From NCBI RefSeq assembly GCF_003033885.1, contig NZ_CP024081.1, forward strand, positions 2,297,924 through 2,361,923: a stretch of DNA of 64,000 bases, written 5' to 3'. Positions 16,862 to 24,843 of this stretch are shown here, piece by piece. The stretch is from Pseudomonas rhizophila (GTDB taxonomy: Bacteria; Pseudomonadota; Gammaproteobacteria; Pseudomonadales; Pseudomonadaceae). Position 1 is the stretch's first letter. Every line of letters starts with the position of its first letter. The notes under the pieces were generated by a model that ran no database searches, had not been told where the DNA came from, and saw only the letters and a program-made list of their open reading frames with translations. Made by a program: the position numbers and the translations under genes.

Positions 16862-16900
16862 AAAAAAGCCGCGCAACCCTGAGGTTGCGCGGCTCATTTT
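16862..16900. terminator. Bidirectional terminator between chemoreceptor and PepSY gene
   Basis: Stem AGCCGCGCAACC/GGTTGCGCGGCT preceded by an A-run and followed by ATTTT. It can serve the converging genes on both sides. Confidence 0.88.
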
Positions 16901-16909
16901 AGTGACCAA

Positions 16910-17215
16910 TTAACGGTCTTGCTTGTCGCTCAGGACTTTGCCGGTAGTTGCGTCAAAGTCTACATCCCACTCTGTGCCATCGGCCATTCTCAGTTCAACT
17001 TCATATTCATAACCGTTGAAGTGGTTATCCAGGTCGGTGTCGGTGATGGTTGCGCCTGGGTGCAACTTCAGGGCTGCTTGGTTCATCTCTTCCAGCGGCT
17101 TGATTTTTCCGCTCTTGACCAACTCAGGAATCTGGTCGACTCGAACATCAGCCTGGGCCAGGCCGGCGGTGAGGGTCAGGGCTGCGGCGGTGAACAGGGC
17201 AGTCAAAGTTTTCAT
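16910..17215 (-). CDS. PepSY-domain secreted protein
   Basis: Predicted periplasmic protein of 101 residues. A signal peptide (MKTLTALFTAAALTLTAGLAQA) precedes one PepSY-like domain, with typical IKPLEEMNQAALKLHPGATI and YEYEVELRMADGTEWDVDFDATTGKVL segments. PepSY domains often bind or inhibit proteases or act as small sensors, but no role is established for such stand-alone proteins. It converges on the chemoreceptor gene across a shared terminator. Confidence 0.85.
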   Translation of the reverse strand: MKTLTALFTAAALTLTAGLAQADVRVDQIPELVKSGKIKPLEEMNQAALKLHPGATITDTDLDNHFNGYEYEVELRMADGTEWDVDFDATTGKVLSDKQDR

Positions 17216-17296
17216 GTGTTCTTTCCTTGCTGTGATTAAGGGGTGTGTCGTTTAAGTGGGTTCAGATTAACTGTGGCAACTTAATTCACCCTTAAT

Positions 17297-18424
17297 TCAG
17301 TAACCGTTGTTCTCCAGCACCTGCGCCACGCTGCCTGTTTCGGGACGCTTCAAGTATTTGAGCAGTTCGCTGGCGCGGTTGGTAAAGATGCCATCCACTC
17401 CGGCCTCCAGCACTTTTCTGAAGTCCACCGCTTCATCAACCGTATAAACGTGCACCAACAAACCCTGGTCATGGGTGTATTGGTTCATCCACGGCTGCAC
17501 CAGATCCGAATAACTCTGGCTGCCGCCTTGAGTCAACGCGGCGGACGGCCCGGTGCCGATAGCGCCTTGTGCCTTGGCGAATTGAACCCATTGTTCAAAC
17601 TCGGCGTTGTCCTTGGGCTGCTGTTTGGCGTAATAGGCCGCCTTGTCCGTTTCGCCGGACTCGGCAAACGTCACCTTCGACTTGGCCTCGATGTAGCCAT
17701 CGCCCACCCACAACAGCAGGACTTTTGGCACGTTCGGCATTTCTTTTTGCAGCAGTTCGAGGCTGCTCTTTTCGAAGGTTTGCAACACCACCTTGCCTTT
17801 GCCCTGACCTACACCGGTGGCGCGTTTGGCGAGCTTGGAGCCCGACGGGCTCAACCAGCCGCGGTCATGCAGTTTATCCTTCAAGTCGCGCTCGATGCCG
17901 GGGAACAGCTTCGGCTCCTTGGTTTCGATGTACAGCCCCGGTTTGTGCAGCGGGTTGCCTTCGGCGATGTTGATGACTTCGTCGAGGGTGAGGATTTTCA
18001 GGCCCACGAACGACGGGCGGGCGCGGTCCGGGTAGGCGGTGTTGAACCAACTGCCGGCATCGAGGGTTTTGAGTTCCGCCATGGTGAATTCGTTGGCGGT
18101 GCTGTCCTTGCGCTCGGGGAATTTGGTCGCGACATCGGTGGTGCGCAGCAGGCTGTCGTCGTGCAGCACGAACAGTACGCCGTCCTTGCTGCGTTGCAGG
18201 TCCAGTTCCAAGTAGTCGGCGCCCAGGTCGCGGGCCAGTTTGTAGGCCGCGGCGGTGGTTTCCGGCGCGTCAAACGAGGCGCCGCGGTGGGCGATCACCG
18301 CTGGGTGAGGAATGCCCTGAAGGGCCGCGAGGGACTTGGGGGGCGCGGCTTCGCCGGCCTGTGTCTGGCCGAAGCCAAGCAGCAGGCTCAGCATCAGGGC
18401 ACTACGGGTGAAGGTGACAGGCAT
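17297..18424 (-). CDS. glpQ: Periplasmic glycerophosphodiester phosphodiesterase
   Basis: Enzyme hydrolysing glycerophosphodiesters to glycerol-3-phosphate and an alcohol in the periplasm, 375 residues. A signal peptide ends near AQAGEA (about 24), followed by the catalytic GDPD motif VIAHRGASFDAPETT (about 43-57) and the metal-binding LELDLQRSKDGVLFVLHDDSL segment with its Glu, Asp and His. Length and motifs match the GlpQ type. It is monocistronic on the minus strand, with a PepSY gene next to it. Confidence 0.92.
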   Translation of the reverse strand: MPVTFTRSALMLSLLLGFGQTQAGEAAPPKSLAALQGIPHPAVIAHRGASFDAPETTAAAYKLARDLGADYLELDLQRSKDGVLFVLHDDSLLRTTDVATKFPERKDSTANEFTMAELKTLDAGSWFNTAYPDRARPSFVGLKILTLDEVINIAEGNPLHKPGLYIETKEPKLFPGIERDLKDKLHDRGWLSPSGSKLAKRATGVGQGKGKVVLQTFEKSSLELLQKEMPNVPKVLLLWVGDGYIEAKSKVTFAESGETDKAAYYAKQQPKDNAEFEQWVQFAKAQGAIGTGPSAALTQGGSQSYSDLVQPWMNQYTHDQGLLVHVYTVDEAVDFRKVLEAGVDGIFTNRASELLKYLKRPETGSVAQVLENNGY

Positions 18425-18668
18425 GCTCGAGATCCTTTCGTGGGTTTCGCAAAGACCTATCTTTTAACAACTGAACGTTCCTGGCGCTATCGCTATACCG
18501 ACATAAAAATGCGCAAAGCAGATTTTTCCCACGCTTTTTCAGGCTGCTTTGCAGTACGCTTGGCCGCACCAGTTTCCCCGGCAGAGGGAAACCCGAAGAC
18601 AGCATCCACTTGCCCTGCGTGTAAACCATCGATCAGACGTCCTGCGGGACGCATCCATGAGGTTTACC

Positions 18669-18995
18669 ATGCGCACCACTTCGACATTCATCTGCCAGGC
18701 CGCCGACCAGCTCAAGGGTTTTGTCGGCCTGAACCGCAAAACCGGCCAGTACATCGTGCGCTTCAGCGAAGATGCCTTTGGCATGGACGTGGCCGACGAC
18801 GGCATCATCCCCACCTGCGAATTTGTCTGGACTCCGGTGGCAGACGGCACCATGGCCCTGAGTCGCCAGCGCATCCAGTTGCTGCTGGACCAGAACATCG
18901 ACGACCGGATCAACCTCACCGAACCGTTGCGGGTTTACATGGCCCGTAGCGACCTGCCGGAGATTGTTGCAGTGCGTCAGTTGGTGGAAGGCTAA
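18669..18995 (+). CDS. Conserved hypothetical protein
   Basis: Soluble protein of 108 residues without a recognisable motif. The ATG at 18669 is preferred because an AGGT site lies six bases upstream; the ATG at 18657 gives four more residues. The sequence (ADQLKGFVGLNRKTGQYIVRFS, later EFVWTPVADGTMALSRQRIQLLLDQ) reads like a compact alpha/beta fold with no signal peptide or membrane helix. It diverges from glpQ and is followed by the REPIN array. Confidence 0.65.
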   Translation: MRTTSTFICQAADQLKGFVGLNRKTGQYIVRFSEDAFGMDVADDGIIPTCEFVWTPVADGTMALSRQRIQLLLDQNIDDRINLTEPLRVYMARSDLPEIVAVRQLVEG

Positions 18996-19030
18996 AGCCA
19001 CGCCGACTATGAATGGGCTGAAAAAAAACT

Positions 19031-19931
19031 GTGGGAGAAAGGCTTGCCCGCGATGGCGGCGGCACATTCAGCACTGATGCAAGCTGACCCAGCGCTATCG
19101 CGAGCAGGCTCGCTCCCACAAGGGATTTGCGGTGCGCACCGAATCGGTTAGCCCTGAAAAACCACTGTGGGAGAAAGGCTTGCCCGCGATGGCGGCGGCA
19201 CATTCAGCACTGATGCAAGCTGACCCAGCGCTATCGCGAGCAGGCTCGCTCCCACAAGGGATTTGCGGTGGACACCGAATCGGTTAGCCCTGAAAAACCA
19301 CTGTGGGAGCAAGGCTTGCCCGCGATGGCGGCGGCACATTCAGCATGGATGCAAGCTGACCCAGCGCTTTCGCGAGCAAGCCCGCTTCCACGAGGGATTT
19401 GAAGTGAACACCGAATCGGTTAGCCCTGAAAAACCACTGTGGGAGCAAGGCTTGCCCGCGATGGCGGCGGCACATTCAACACTGATGCAAGCTGATCTGC
19501 CGCAATCGCGAGCAGGCTCGCTCCCACAAGGGGTCTGAGGTGGACACCGAATCGGTTAACCCTGAAAAACCACTGTGGGAGCAAGGCTTGCCCGCGATGG
19601 CGGCAGCACATTCAACACTGATGCAAGCTGATCTGCCGCAATCGCGAGCAGGCTCGCTCCCACAAGGGATTTGCGGTGAACACCGAATTGGATAGCCCTG
19701 AAAAAACACTGTGGGAGCAAGGCTTGCCCGCGATGGCGGCGGCACATTCAGCATGGATGCAAGCTGACCCAGCGCTTTCGCGAGCAAGCCCGCTTCCACA
19801 AGGGATTTGAGGTGGACACCGAATCGGGTAGCCCTGAAAAACTAATGTGGGAGCGAGCCTGCTCGCGATGACGGCGGCACATTCAGCATGGATGCAAGCT
19901 GGCCCAGCGCTTTCGCGAGCAGGTTTTGTAG
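19031..19931. repeat. Tandem array of about seven 136-bp REPIN units
   Basis: GTGGGAG starts recur at 19031, 19166, 19303, 19439, 19575, 19711 and 19847, spacing 135-137 bp. Each unit holds two inverted REP arms, a spacer with CACATTCA...GATGCAAGCTGA and a linker with CACCGAATCGGTTAGCCCTG. The last unit is degenerate at its right arm. Unit subtypes run A, A, B, C, C, B, B-like, judged by the spacer and right arm (CTATCGCGAGCAGG, CTTTCGCGAGCAAG, CAATCGCGAGCAGG). No gene is encoded. The short open frames inside it are by-products of the repeat. Confidence 0.95.
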
Positions 19932-19938
19932 GCTGGCA

Positions 19939-20253
19939 TCAGGTTTGGCGCTGGAAGGCATAGTCCCGTTCGACCTTGCACACCCGCGTGTGGCAATGGG
20001 CGTACCAGGTCGAGCGACCGCGTTCGCGGATTGCGCGGTGTTCGGGGTGCTGTTTCCAGGCCAGGATCGCCGCTTCGCTGCTCCAGTAGGACACGGTGAT
20101 GCCCAAGCCGTCTGCGCCACGGGCCGACTCGACGCCGAGGAAGCCCGGCTGCTCTTGAACCAGAGTCAGCATGCGCTCAGCGGCTTGGGCGTAACCCTGG
20201 TCCCCCTCAGTGCGCAGGGAGGTGAAAATCACCGCGTAATACGGGGCGCTCAT
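19939..20253 (-). CDS. Antibiotic biosynthesis monooxygenase (ABM) domain protein
   Basis: Small dimeric alpha+beta-barrel type protein of 104 residues. Typical ABM elements are visible: YYAVIFTSLRT at the start, AAERMLTLVQEQPGFLGVESARG in the middle and the VSYWSSEAAILAWKQHPEHR segment. Family members include heme-degrading and quinone-forming monooxygenases, but many have no known substrate. The ATG at 20253 has a GGAGGA site and overlaps the stop of the upstream amidotransferase-like gene (ATGA), so the two are translationally coupled and likely work together. Confidence 0.85.
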   Translation of the reverse strand: MSAPYYAVIFTSLRTEGDQGYAQAAERMLTLVQEQPGFLGVESARGADGLGITVSYWSSEAAILAWKQHPEHRAIRERGRSTWYAHCHTRVCKVERDYAFQRQT

Positions 20254-20960
20254 GATGCTGTCCTCCGGCAAGCCTCGACAAACGCACTGACCAGCGGCGG
20301 CACACGTCCTTCCAACGCTGCGCGCTCAGGCTGGAACAGGGTCGCGACAAAAAAAGGATGATCAGCCAGCTCCACGGCCCGTAAATCGCCAGCCGAATCC
20401 CGGGCCACGGCGTGCAAGCGGTCACTCAGCAAGTCCCGCTCAAACTGTGGATTGACCCCAAAGCTGCACCGATATCCTTCGAAAACCTTAAGGCGACCAT
20501 AGGCCTTGGCAATCAACGAATCGGCGTCAAGCTCAAGACAGTCGATGGTTTCGATCAGCGCACAGCTTAACGGCGTCAGCAGTGCCCGTTCAGCCTCGGG
20601 AGCTGTTTCGCCATGGGCTGCGTCGGCCCAGCCCTTCACATTGCGCGCGTATTCCAGCACGGTATGCTGAAAACCGCCGCAGGTGCCGAGGAAAGGGCGA
20701 CGCTGTTCGCGGGCAAAACGAATGGCTTGCAGCGCGCCATTTTCGTTTCGGTAAGGGCTGCCGGGCACGCACCAGACCCCGTCGAAACCATTCAGGACGG
20801 CGCTGTCGGTGATGAGGTCGGTGCCCAGCCATTGAAATCCAATGTGATGACCGGTTTGCTTGCTGGCCAGTTCGAGTGCGATGGGGATGGCCCGATGGGC
20901 CGTTATTTGAGGGTCATAGTCGCCGACCAGGGCGATGTGCAAAGAACGCTGGTTTTCCAT
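20250..20960 (-). CDS. CTP-synthase C-terminal-like glutamine amidotransferase homologue
   Basis: Class I amidotransferase-like protein of 236 residues resembling the glutaminase half of CTP synthase. The nucleophile motif is present as FLGTCGGFQH with Cys94, and the substrate loop as GVWCVPGSPY. The expected C-terminal QFHPE catalytic motif reads LFQPE here, so the general-base His appears to be replaced by Gln. It may therefore not hydrolyse glutamine in the usual way. It is coupled to the ABM gene by an ATGA overlap and is divergent from a LysR regulator, a likely controller. No substrate can be assigned. Confidence 0.75.
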   Translation of the reverse strand: MENQRSLHIALVGDYDPQITAHRAIPIALELASKQTGHHIGFQWLGTDLITDSAVLNGFDGVWCVPGSPYRNENGALQAIRFAREQRRPFLGTCGGFQHTVLEYARNVKGWADAAHGETAPEAERALLTPLSCALIETIDCLELDADSLIAKAYGRLKVFEGYRCSFGVNPQFERDLLSDRLHAVARDSAGDLRAVELADHPFFVATLFQPERAALEGRVPPLVSAFVEACRRTAS

Positions 20961-21000
20961 GAGAGGCTCGCCGCTTGTTGATTCCTGGTCGCCACTATAG

Positions 21001-21017
21001 ATTGGCGTTCACGCAAT
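21001..21017. promoter_or_regulatory. LysR-type operator candidate
   Basis: Near-perfect inverted repeat ATTGGCGT-TC-ACGCAAT with a T-N11-A core, centred between the divergent amidotransferase-like and LysR genes. LysR regulators usually bind such sites in the shared promoter. Confidence 0.55.
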
Positions 21018-21037
21018 CAATATTGGCATTTGCCCAA

Positions 21038-21922
21038 GTGATCAATGCATCGACGCACTATCGTCTGGACTATCCCGATCTGTCCCTGATCCTGGCGCTG
21101 GTCCGTGGCGGTTCGCTGGCCCGAGCCGCGCGCTTGCTGCACGTGGATGTGTCCACGGTCTTCCGCTCGGTACGGCGGCTGGAGGCCGCCCTGGGCCAAC
21201 CCTTGTTCGAAAAAAGCCGTGCAGGGTATTTGCCCACGAGCCTGGCCCAGGCGCTGGCTGAGCAGGCCGAGCGCGCCGAACAAGCGTTGGAGGCGGCGCG
21301 TATCGGGGTGGAGCAGGGCGGTGAGGTCGTCAGCGGCACGGTGCGCCTGACCTGCACTGACTCGGTCCTGCAAGCATTGTTGCTGCCGGCCCTGGCGCGG
21401 TTCATGCCTGCTTACCCGGCGCTGTTCCTTGAGCTGAGCACCTCGAACGACTTTGCCAACCTGAGCCGCCGCGACGCCGACATCGCCTTGCGACTGACCC
21501 GTACGCCGCCGGAACATCTGGTCGGGCGGCATCTGGGTAATGTGGTTTATCGGGTATGTGCCGACACCCGCTATCTGCGTTCGGTAAATACGGATGATCT
21601 GGCCGCCATGACCTGGATCGCGCCGGATGACTTTCTCCCCGATCACCCCACTGTGGCTTGGCGCCGTCAGCATCTTCCTGGCGTGGTGCCGGCCTATCGC
21701 TGCAACAGCATGCTTTCGGTCACCGAGTTGGTTCGAGCCGGGCTGGGCGTGGCGGCGTTGCCGGACTTTCTGATCGGCGAAAACAAGGGCCTTACCCCCA
21801 TTGGCGAACCGCTGGTGGGGTATGACACGGCCCTTTGGCTGCTGACCCGGCCCGACTGTCGCGCCTTGCGCTCAGTGGTGACATTGTTCGATGAACTCAG
21901 GTGCAATCTGCGCTTGCACTGA
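21038..21922 (+). CDS. LysR-family transcriptional regulator
   Basis: Regulator of about 294 residues. An N-terminal winged helix (GSLARAARLLHVDVSTVFRSVRRLEAALGQPLFEK) is followed by a substrate-binding domain of the periplasmic-binding fold (from about 85). The GTG at 21038 is chosen because an in-frame extension to 20975 would place the LysR-type operator at 21001-21017 inside the coding region; the start remains uncertain as no clear ribosome site is visible. Its divergent position to the amidotransferase-like/ABM pair suggests that it controls them. Confidence 0.85.
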   Translation: MINASTHYRLDYPDLSLILALVRGGSLARAARLLHVDVSTVFRSVRRLEAALGQPLFEKSRAGYLPTSLAQALAEQAERAEQALEAARIGVEQGGEVVSGTVRLTCTDSVLQALLLPALARFMPAYPALFLELSTSNDFANLSRRDADIALRLTRTPPEHLVGRHLGNVVYRVCADTRYLRSVNTDDLAAMTWIAPDDFLPDHPTVAWRRQHLPGVVPAYRCNSMLSVTELVRAGLGVAALPDFLIGENKGLTPIGEPLVGYDTALWLLTRPDCRALRSVVTLFDELRCNLRLH

Positions 21923-22011
21923 CTTTTGTCCAACAGGGCGTTGATGGCTCAATCGAGGAGGATCTCCCGGCGGTATAGTGACTTGAGCCCCAGCCTCAGG
22001 CAGAGAACATC

Positions 22012-22548
22012 ATGATGACAGAATCGTCGCAGCCCACTTCCACAGCACCTGTTGATCACTTGCGTTTTCATCGTCCCCACGCGCATTTGGGGCCGACCTT
22101 TGGTAATGACCGCTTTGCGCTACGCGCGGAGGCATTCGCGCGTTTTTTCGGGACACCCATGTTCCTGGGGGCGCAGACCTTGATCGTGTTGATCTGGATA
22201 AGCCTGAACATGTTGGGTGTGGTTCATTTCGATGCTTACCCGTTCATCTTGCTGAATCTGGCGTTCAGCCTACAGTCGGCCTACGCCGCCCCGCTGATCC
22301 TGCTGGCGCAGACACGCCAGGCCGCGCGGGACAAGGCCCAAGCCGAAGCGGATGCTCAACATCGCGAAGCACTGGCCATTGCCAACAGTGAGCGCCAGGC
22401 CCAGGCAGCACAGAACACGGCGCAATTGCTCGAGTTGTTGGAGCAGAACACCCGCCTGACGGAAATGACCAAGGCATTGACCGAGCGCATCGACTGCCTG
22501 ACTACCGAGATGCACGAGAAATTCGTGAGCAAGCCATCGATGCCGTAA
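22012..22548 (+). CDS. DUF1003 membrane protein
   Basis: Predicted inner-membrane protein of 178 residues (ATG at 22012; a second ATG follows at once). After a soluble N-terminus come two hydrophobic helices (about 48-68 and 74-103) with the DUF1003-like pattern FFGTPMFLGAQTLIVLIWISLN and FDAYPFILLNLAFSLQSAYAAPLILLAQ, then a long Gln/Ala/Glu-rich coiled coil. Function is unknown. A GAGGAGG-like site lies too far upstream to be its ribosome site. It is not obviously in an operon. Confidence 0.82.
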   Translation: MMTESSQPTSTAPVDHLRFHRPHAHLGPTFGNDRFALRAEAFARFFGTPMFLGAQTLIVLIWISLNMLGVVHFDAYPFILLNLAFSLQSAYAAPLILLAQTRQAARDKAQAEADAQHREALAIANSERQAQAAQNTAQLLELLEQNTRLTEMTKALTERIDCLTTEMHEKFVSKPSMP

Positions 22549-22573
22549 TCCGTTTCTGCGGTGGTAGCGACAC

Positions 22574-23185
22574 TCAGACCTGATAGCGGGCCAGGAACAT
22601 GTCGAGGGCCGATTCAACCACCTGAGTCTGTTCATCCTGGGTCAGGCACGGCTGGCCCATGGAAATTTGAGGCCAGAAGGCGAACGTCTTGATCAGCCCG
22701 TGCATCTGTTGCGCCGCAAACGCCGGCTCCACGGCTTTCAACCGACCGTCGGCCTGGGCCTGGCGAATCCACACGGTCAAACCTTCTTCGCGCTGACCCA
22801 TGCGCGCAACCATATCCTGGGCTCGCTCGGGCGAATGAATCGTCGCGGCAATGGCGATGCGCGCCAGATCGAGAAAATTATCGTCTGCCAGCATGTGCAA
22901 TTTGGCTTGCAGCAGCTTTCGAAGCTGCTCACGCAGGGGCTGCTCCGGGCTGTAGGCCATGTCCTGTTCGGCGGTAATGCTGTTCCACAATCGATTCAGA
23001 ATTTCCGCAAACAACTCCTCTTTGCTGGGGAAGTGGTTATACACCGTGCGCTTTGACACACCCGCCGTCGCCGCGATCTTGTCCATGCTGGTGATCTCGA
23101 AACCGCTGCTACGGAATTCGGCAATCGCGGCCTGGAGGATGGATTCGCGTTTTCGCTCGGTGAGGCGCTGCGGCGGTACGGTCAT
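22574..23185 (-). CDS. TetR-family regulator
   Basis: Regulator of 203 residues. The N-terminal helix-turn-helix ITSMDKIAATAGVSKRTVYNHFPSKEELF (about 31-59) is typical TetR/AcrR; the C-terminal ligand domain resembles the AefR group. It is divergent from a metallo-beta-lactamase-fold gene, and a perfect inverted repeat AAACTACA-N8-TGTAGTTT lies between them, so it probably represses that gene and itself. The ligand is unknown. Confidence 0.88.
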   Translation of the reverse strand: MTVPPQRLTERKRESILQAAIAEFRSSGFEITSMDKIAATAGVSKRTVYNHFPSKEELFAEILNRLWNSITAEQDMAYSPEQPLREQLRKLLQAKLHMLADDNFLDLARIAIAATIHSPERAQDMVARMGQREEGLTVWIRQAQADGRLKAVEPAFAAQQMHGLIKTFAFWPQISMGQPCLTQDEQTQVVESALDMFLARYQV

Positions 23186-23256
23186 GGTTAATCATCATCT
23201 GGAGAAGGGAAGTTACACTTGGCAGTTTACTTGCTCTCGGGATTGCTGCAATCTAC

Positions 23257-23280
23257 AAACTACACCGAGTAGTGTAGTTT
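23257..23280. promoter_or_regulatory. TetR operator candidate
   Basis: Perfect inverted repeat AAACTACA-N8-TGTAGTTT, 24 bp, between the divergent TetR and hydrolase genes, a size and placement typical for TetR-family binding. Confidence 0.7.
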
Positions 23281-23371
23281 TCAATCAGGCGGCTGAGCGT
23301 GCATGCAACGGCCATTAGCGTCCCACAACGGCGAAGCGCAATTGCGACGACGTTCTTGGAGTTTTCGCATC

Positions 23372-24427
23372 ATGACCATTTTTTCTTCGACTGACAGCCC
23401 TGCGGTGCTTCCTTCATCCCAGCAGGAGCAAGGAAAGTACCGTAACCACGCCCCTACACCGCGCCAAGGGCTCGGCCAGATGCTACGCATCATGTGGAAC
23501 ATGATCTTCCACAAACCGCGCAACACCCGTCCTGCGGGCACCATCGAGGTACAACCGCTGACGCGCGCCGACCTGCTGGCCGCGCCGAACAACAGTGTTT
23601 TCCGCCTCGGTCATTCCACGGTGCTGCTCAAACTGCGAGACAAGTTCTGGCTGACCGACCCGGTTTTTTCCGAGCGCGCTTCCCCCCTGCAATGGGCTGG
23701 CCCCAAGCGCTTCCATCAGCCGCCCATCAGCCTGGAACAGCTGCCGCCAATTGAAGCGGTGATTCTTTCCCATGATCACTACGACCATCTCGATCATCAG
23801 GCCATCCTCCAACTTGCCGCCAAGACACGGCATTTCCTGGCCCCTCTCGGGGTAGGCGACACCCTGATCAAATGGGGCATCGACGCCAGCAAGGTGCGTC
23901 AGCTGGACTGGTGGCAGAGCACCGAAGTGGACGGCATTGAATTCATCGCCACACCCTCCCAGCACTTTTCCGGTCGCGGGCTGTTCGACGGCAACAGCAC
24001 GTTATGGGCTTCGTGGGTGATGATCGATGGCGCCACCCGAATCTTCTTCAGCGGCGACACGGGCTATTTCGACGGGTTCAAACGCATCGGCCAGCAATAC
24101 GGCCCATTCGACCTGACGCTGATGGAAACCGGCGCCTACAACGTCGAATGGCCGCACATCCACATGCAACCGGAGCAAACCCTCCAGGCGCATATCGACC
24201 TCAAGGGCCGCTGGTTGCTGCCGATCCACAACGGCACGTTCGATTTGTCGATGCATGCCTGGTACGAACCCTTCGATCGCATCCTGGCCCTGGCCTGGGA
24301 GCGCAACGTCTGCATTGCCACCCCGCAAATGGGTGAAGCTTTCAGCCTCGCGCAACCGCAACGTGGCCGCGCCTGGTGGCTGGACGTGGAACCCTCGGCT
24401 TATCAAGACCAGCCCGATATGGCCTGA
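23372..24427 (+). CDS. MBL-fold hydrolase (NAPE-PLD/RomA-like)
   Basis: Metallo-beta-lactamase-fold protein of 351 residues. The metal motif ILSHDHYDHLDH (His134, His136, Asp138, His139) is intact, with a further FFSGDTGYFDGF motif and a late LPIHNGTFDLSMHAW. These match the NAPE-PLD/RomA-like group, whose known members cleave phosphodiester bonds of N-acyl lipids; the substrate here is unknown. The ATG at 23372 has a GGAG site about ten bases upstream; a longer reading from 23303 is less likely. It is under likely control of the divergent TetR regulator. Confidence 0.85.
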   Translation: MTIFSSTDSPAVLPSSQQEQGKYRNHAPTPRQGLGQMLRIMWNMIFHKPRNTRPAGTIEVQPLTRADLLAAPNNSVFRLGHSTVLLKLRDKFWLTDPVFSERASPLQWAGPKRFHQPPISLEQLPPIEAVILSHDHYDHLDHQAILQLAAKTRHFLAPLGVGDTLIKWGIDASKVRQLDWWQSTEVDGIEFIATPSQHFSGRGLFDGNSTLWASWVMIDGATRIFFSGDTGYFDGFKRIGQQYGPFDLTLMETGAYNVEWPHIHMQPEQTLQAHIDLKGRWLLPIHNGTFDLSMHAWYEPFDRILALAWERNVCIATPQMGEAFSLAQPQRGRAWWLDVEPSAYQDQPDMA

Positions 24428-24442
24428 CCCTCGACGCATCGA

Positions 24443-24760
24443 TCATTCGATCATTGCGTAGTCTGGCCGCCCCATCGGATCCGGCGTGGCGCCTTTGATA
24501 TTCATGCCGCGCCCAGGCGCAAAGCCCGGGAAGAACACCAGGCCTTCGGCTTCCAGCCGAAAGGCCAGGGCCAGGCGGGTGACATCAAGTAGCTCGCCCC
24601 CCGCTTCGAAGCGCCGGATGGCCTGGGTCGAGACTCCAGACTGCCGTGACAATTCCTCGACACTCCAGCCCAGCATGGCTCGAGCCTGCGCGCTGTGGGC
24701 AGGGGTGAATTGATAGACAGCGATGCGTTCCAGGGTGGTTTTGATTGCGAGCGAGGCCAT
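24443..24760 (-). CDS. XRE-family (Cro/CI-type HTH) regulator
   Basis: DNA-binding protein of 105 residues with a helix-turn-helix in the middle (ARAMLGWSVEELSRQSGVSTQAIRRFEAGG, about 27-55), the usual XRE pattern. The N-terminal 26 residues precede the HTH. The C-terminal part (LEAEGLVFFPGFAPGRGMNI) resembles the short tail of small phage-type or stand-alone regulators. A GGAG site precedes the ATG at 24760. No antitoxin partner or target is visible next to it. It lies between the hydrolase and AraC genes. Confidence 0.82.
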   Translation of the reverse strand: MASLAIKTTLERIAVYQFTPAHSAQARAMLGWSVEELSRQSGVSTQAIRRFEAGGELLDVTRLALAFRLEAEGLVFFPGFAPGRGMNIKGATPDPMGRPDYAMIE

Positions 24761-24843
24761 GGGAGTTCTCCAAAGCTGTGGATTCAAAAAATACTGTGTT
24801 TTTGTACAGTTGCTTTGAATCCTGATCAATCTCATTTTTTTGA

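Noticed and set aside
19148..19799. Series of 60-100-residue open frames inside the repeat array
   Set aside because: They are the same REP sequence read in one frame, repeated with the array, without ribosome sites.
19031..19931. CRISPR-like regular repeats
   Set aside because: The units are 136 bp and nearly identical along their full length; there are no short repeats with unique spacers and no cas genes.
20665..20685. Selenocysteine site in the amidotransferase-like gene
   Set aside because: Some related proteins are called (seleno)proteins, but Cys94 is encoded by an ordinary Cys codon and there is no in-frame TGA.
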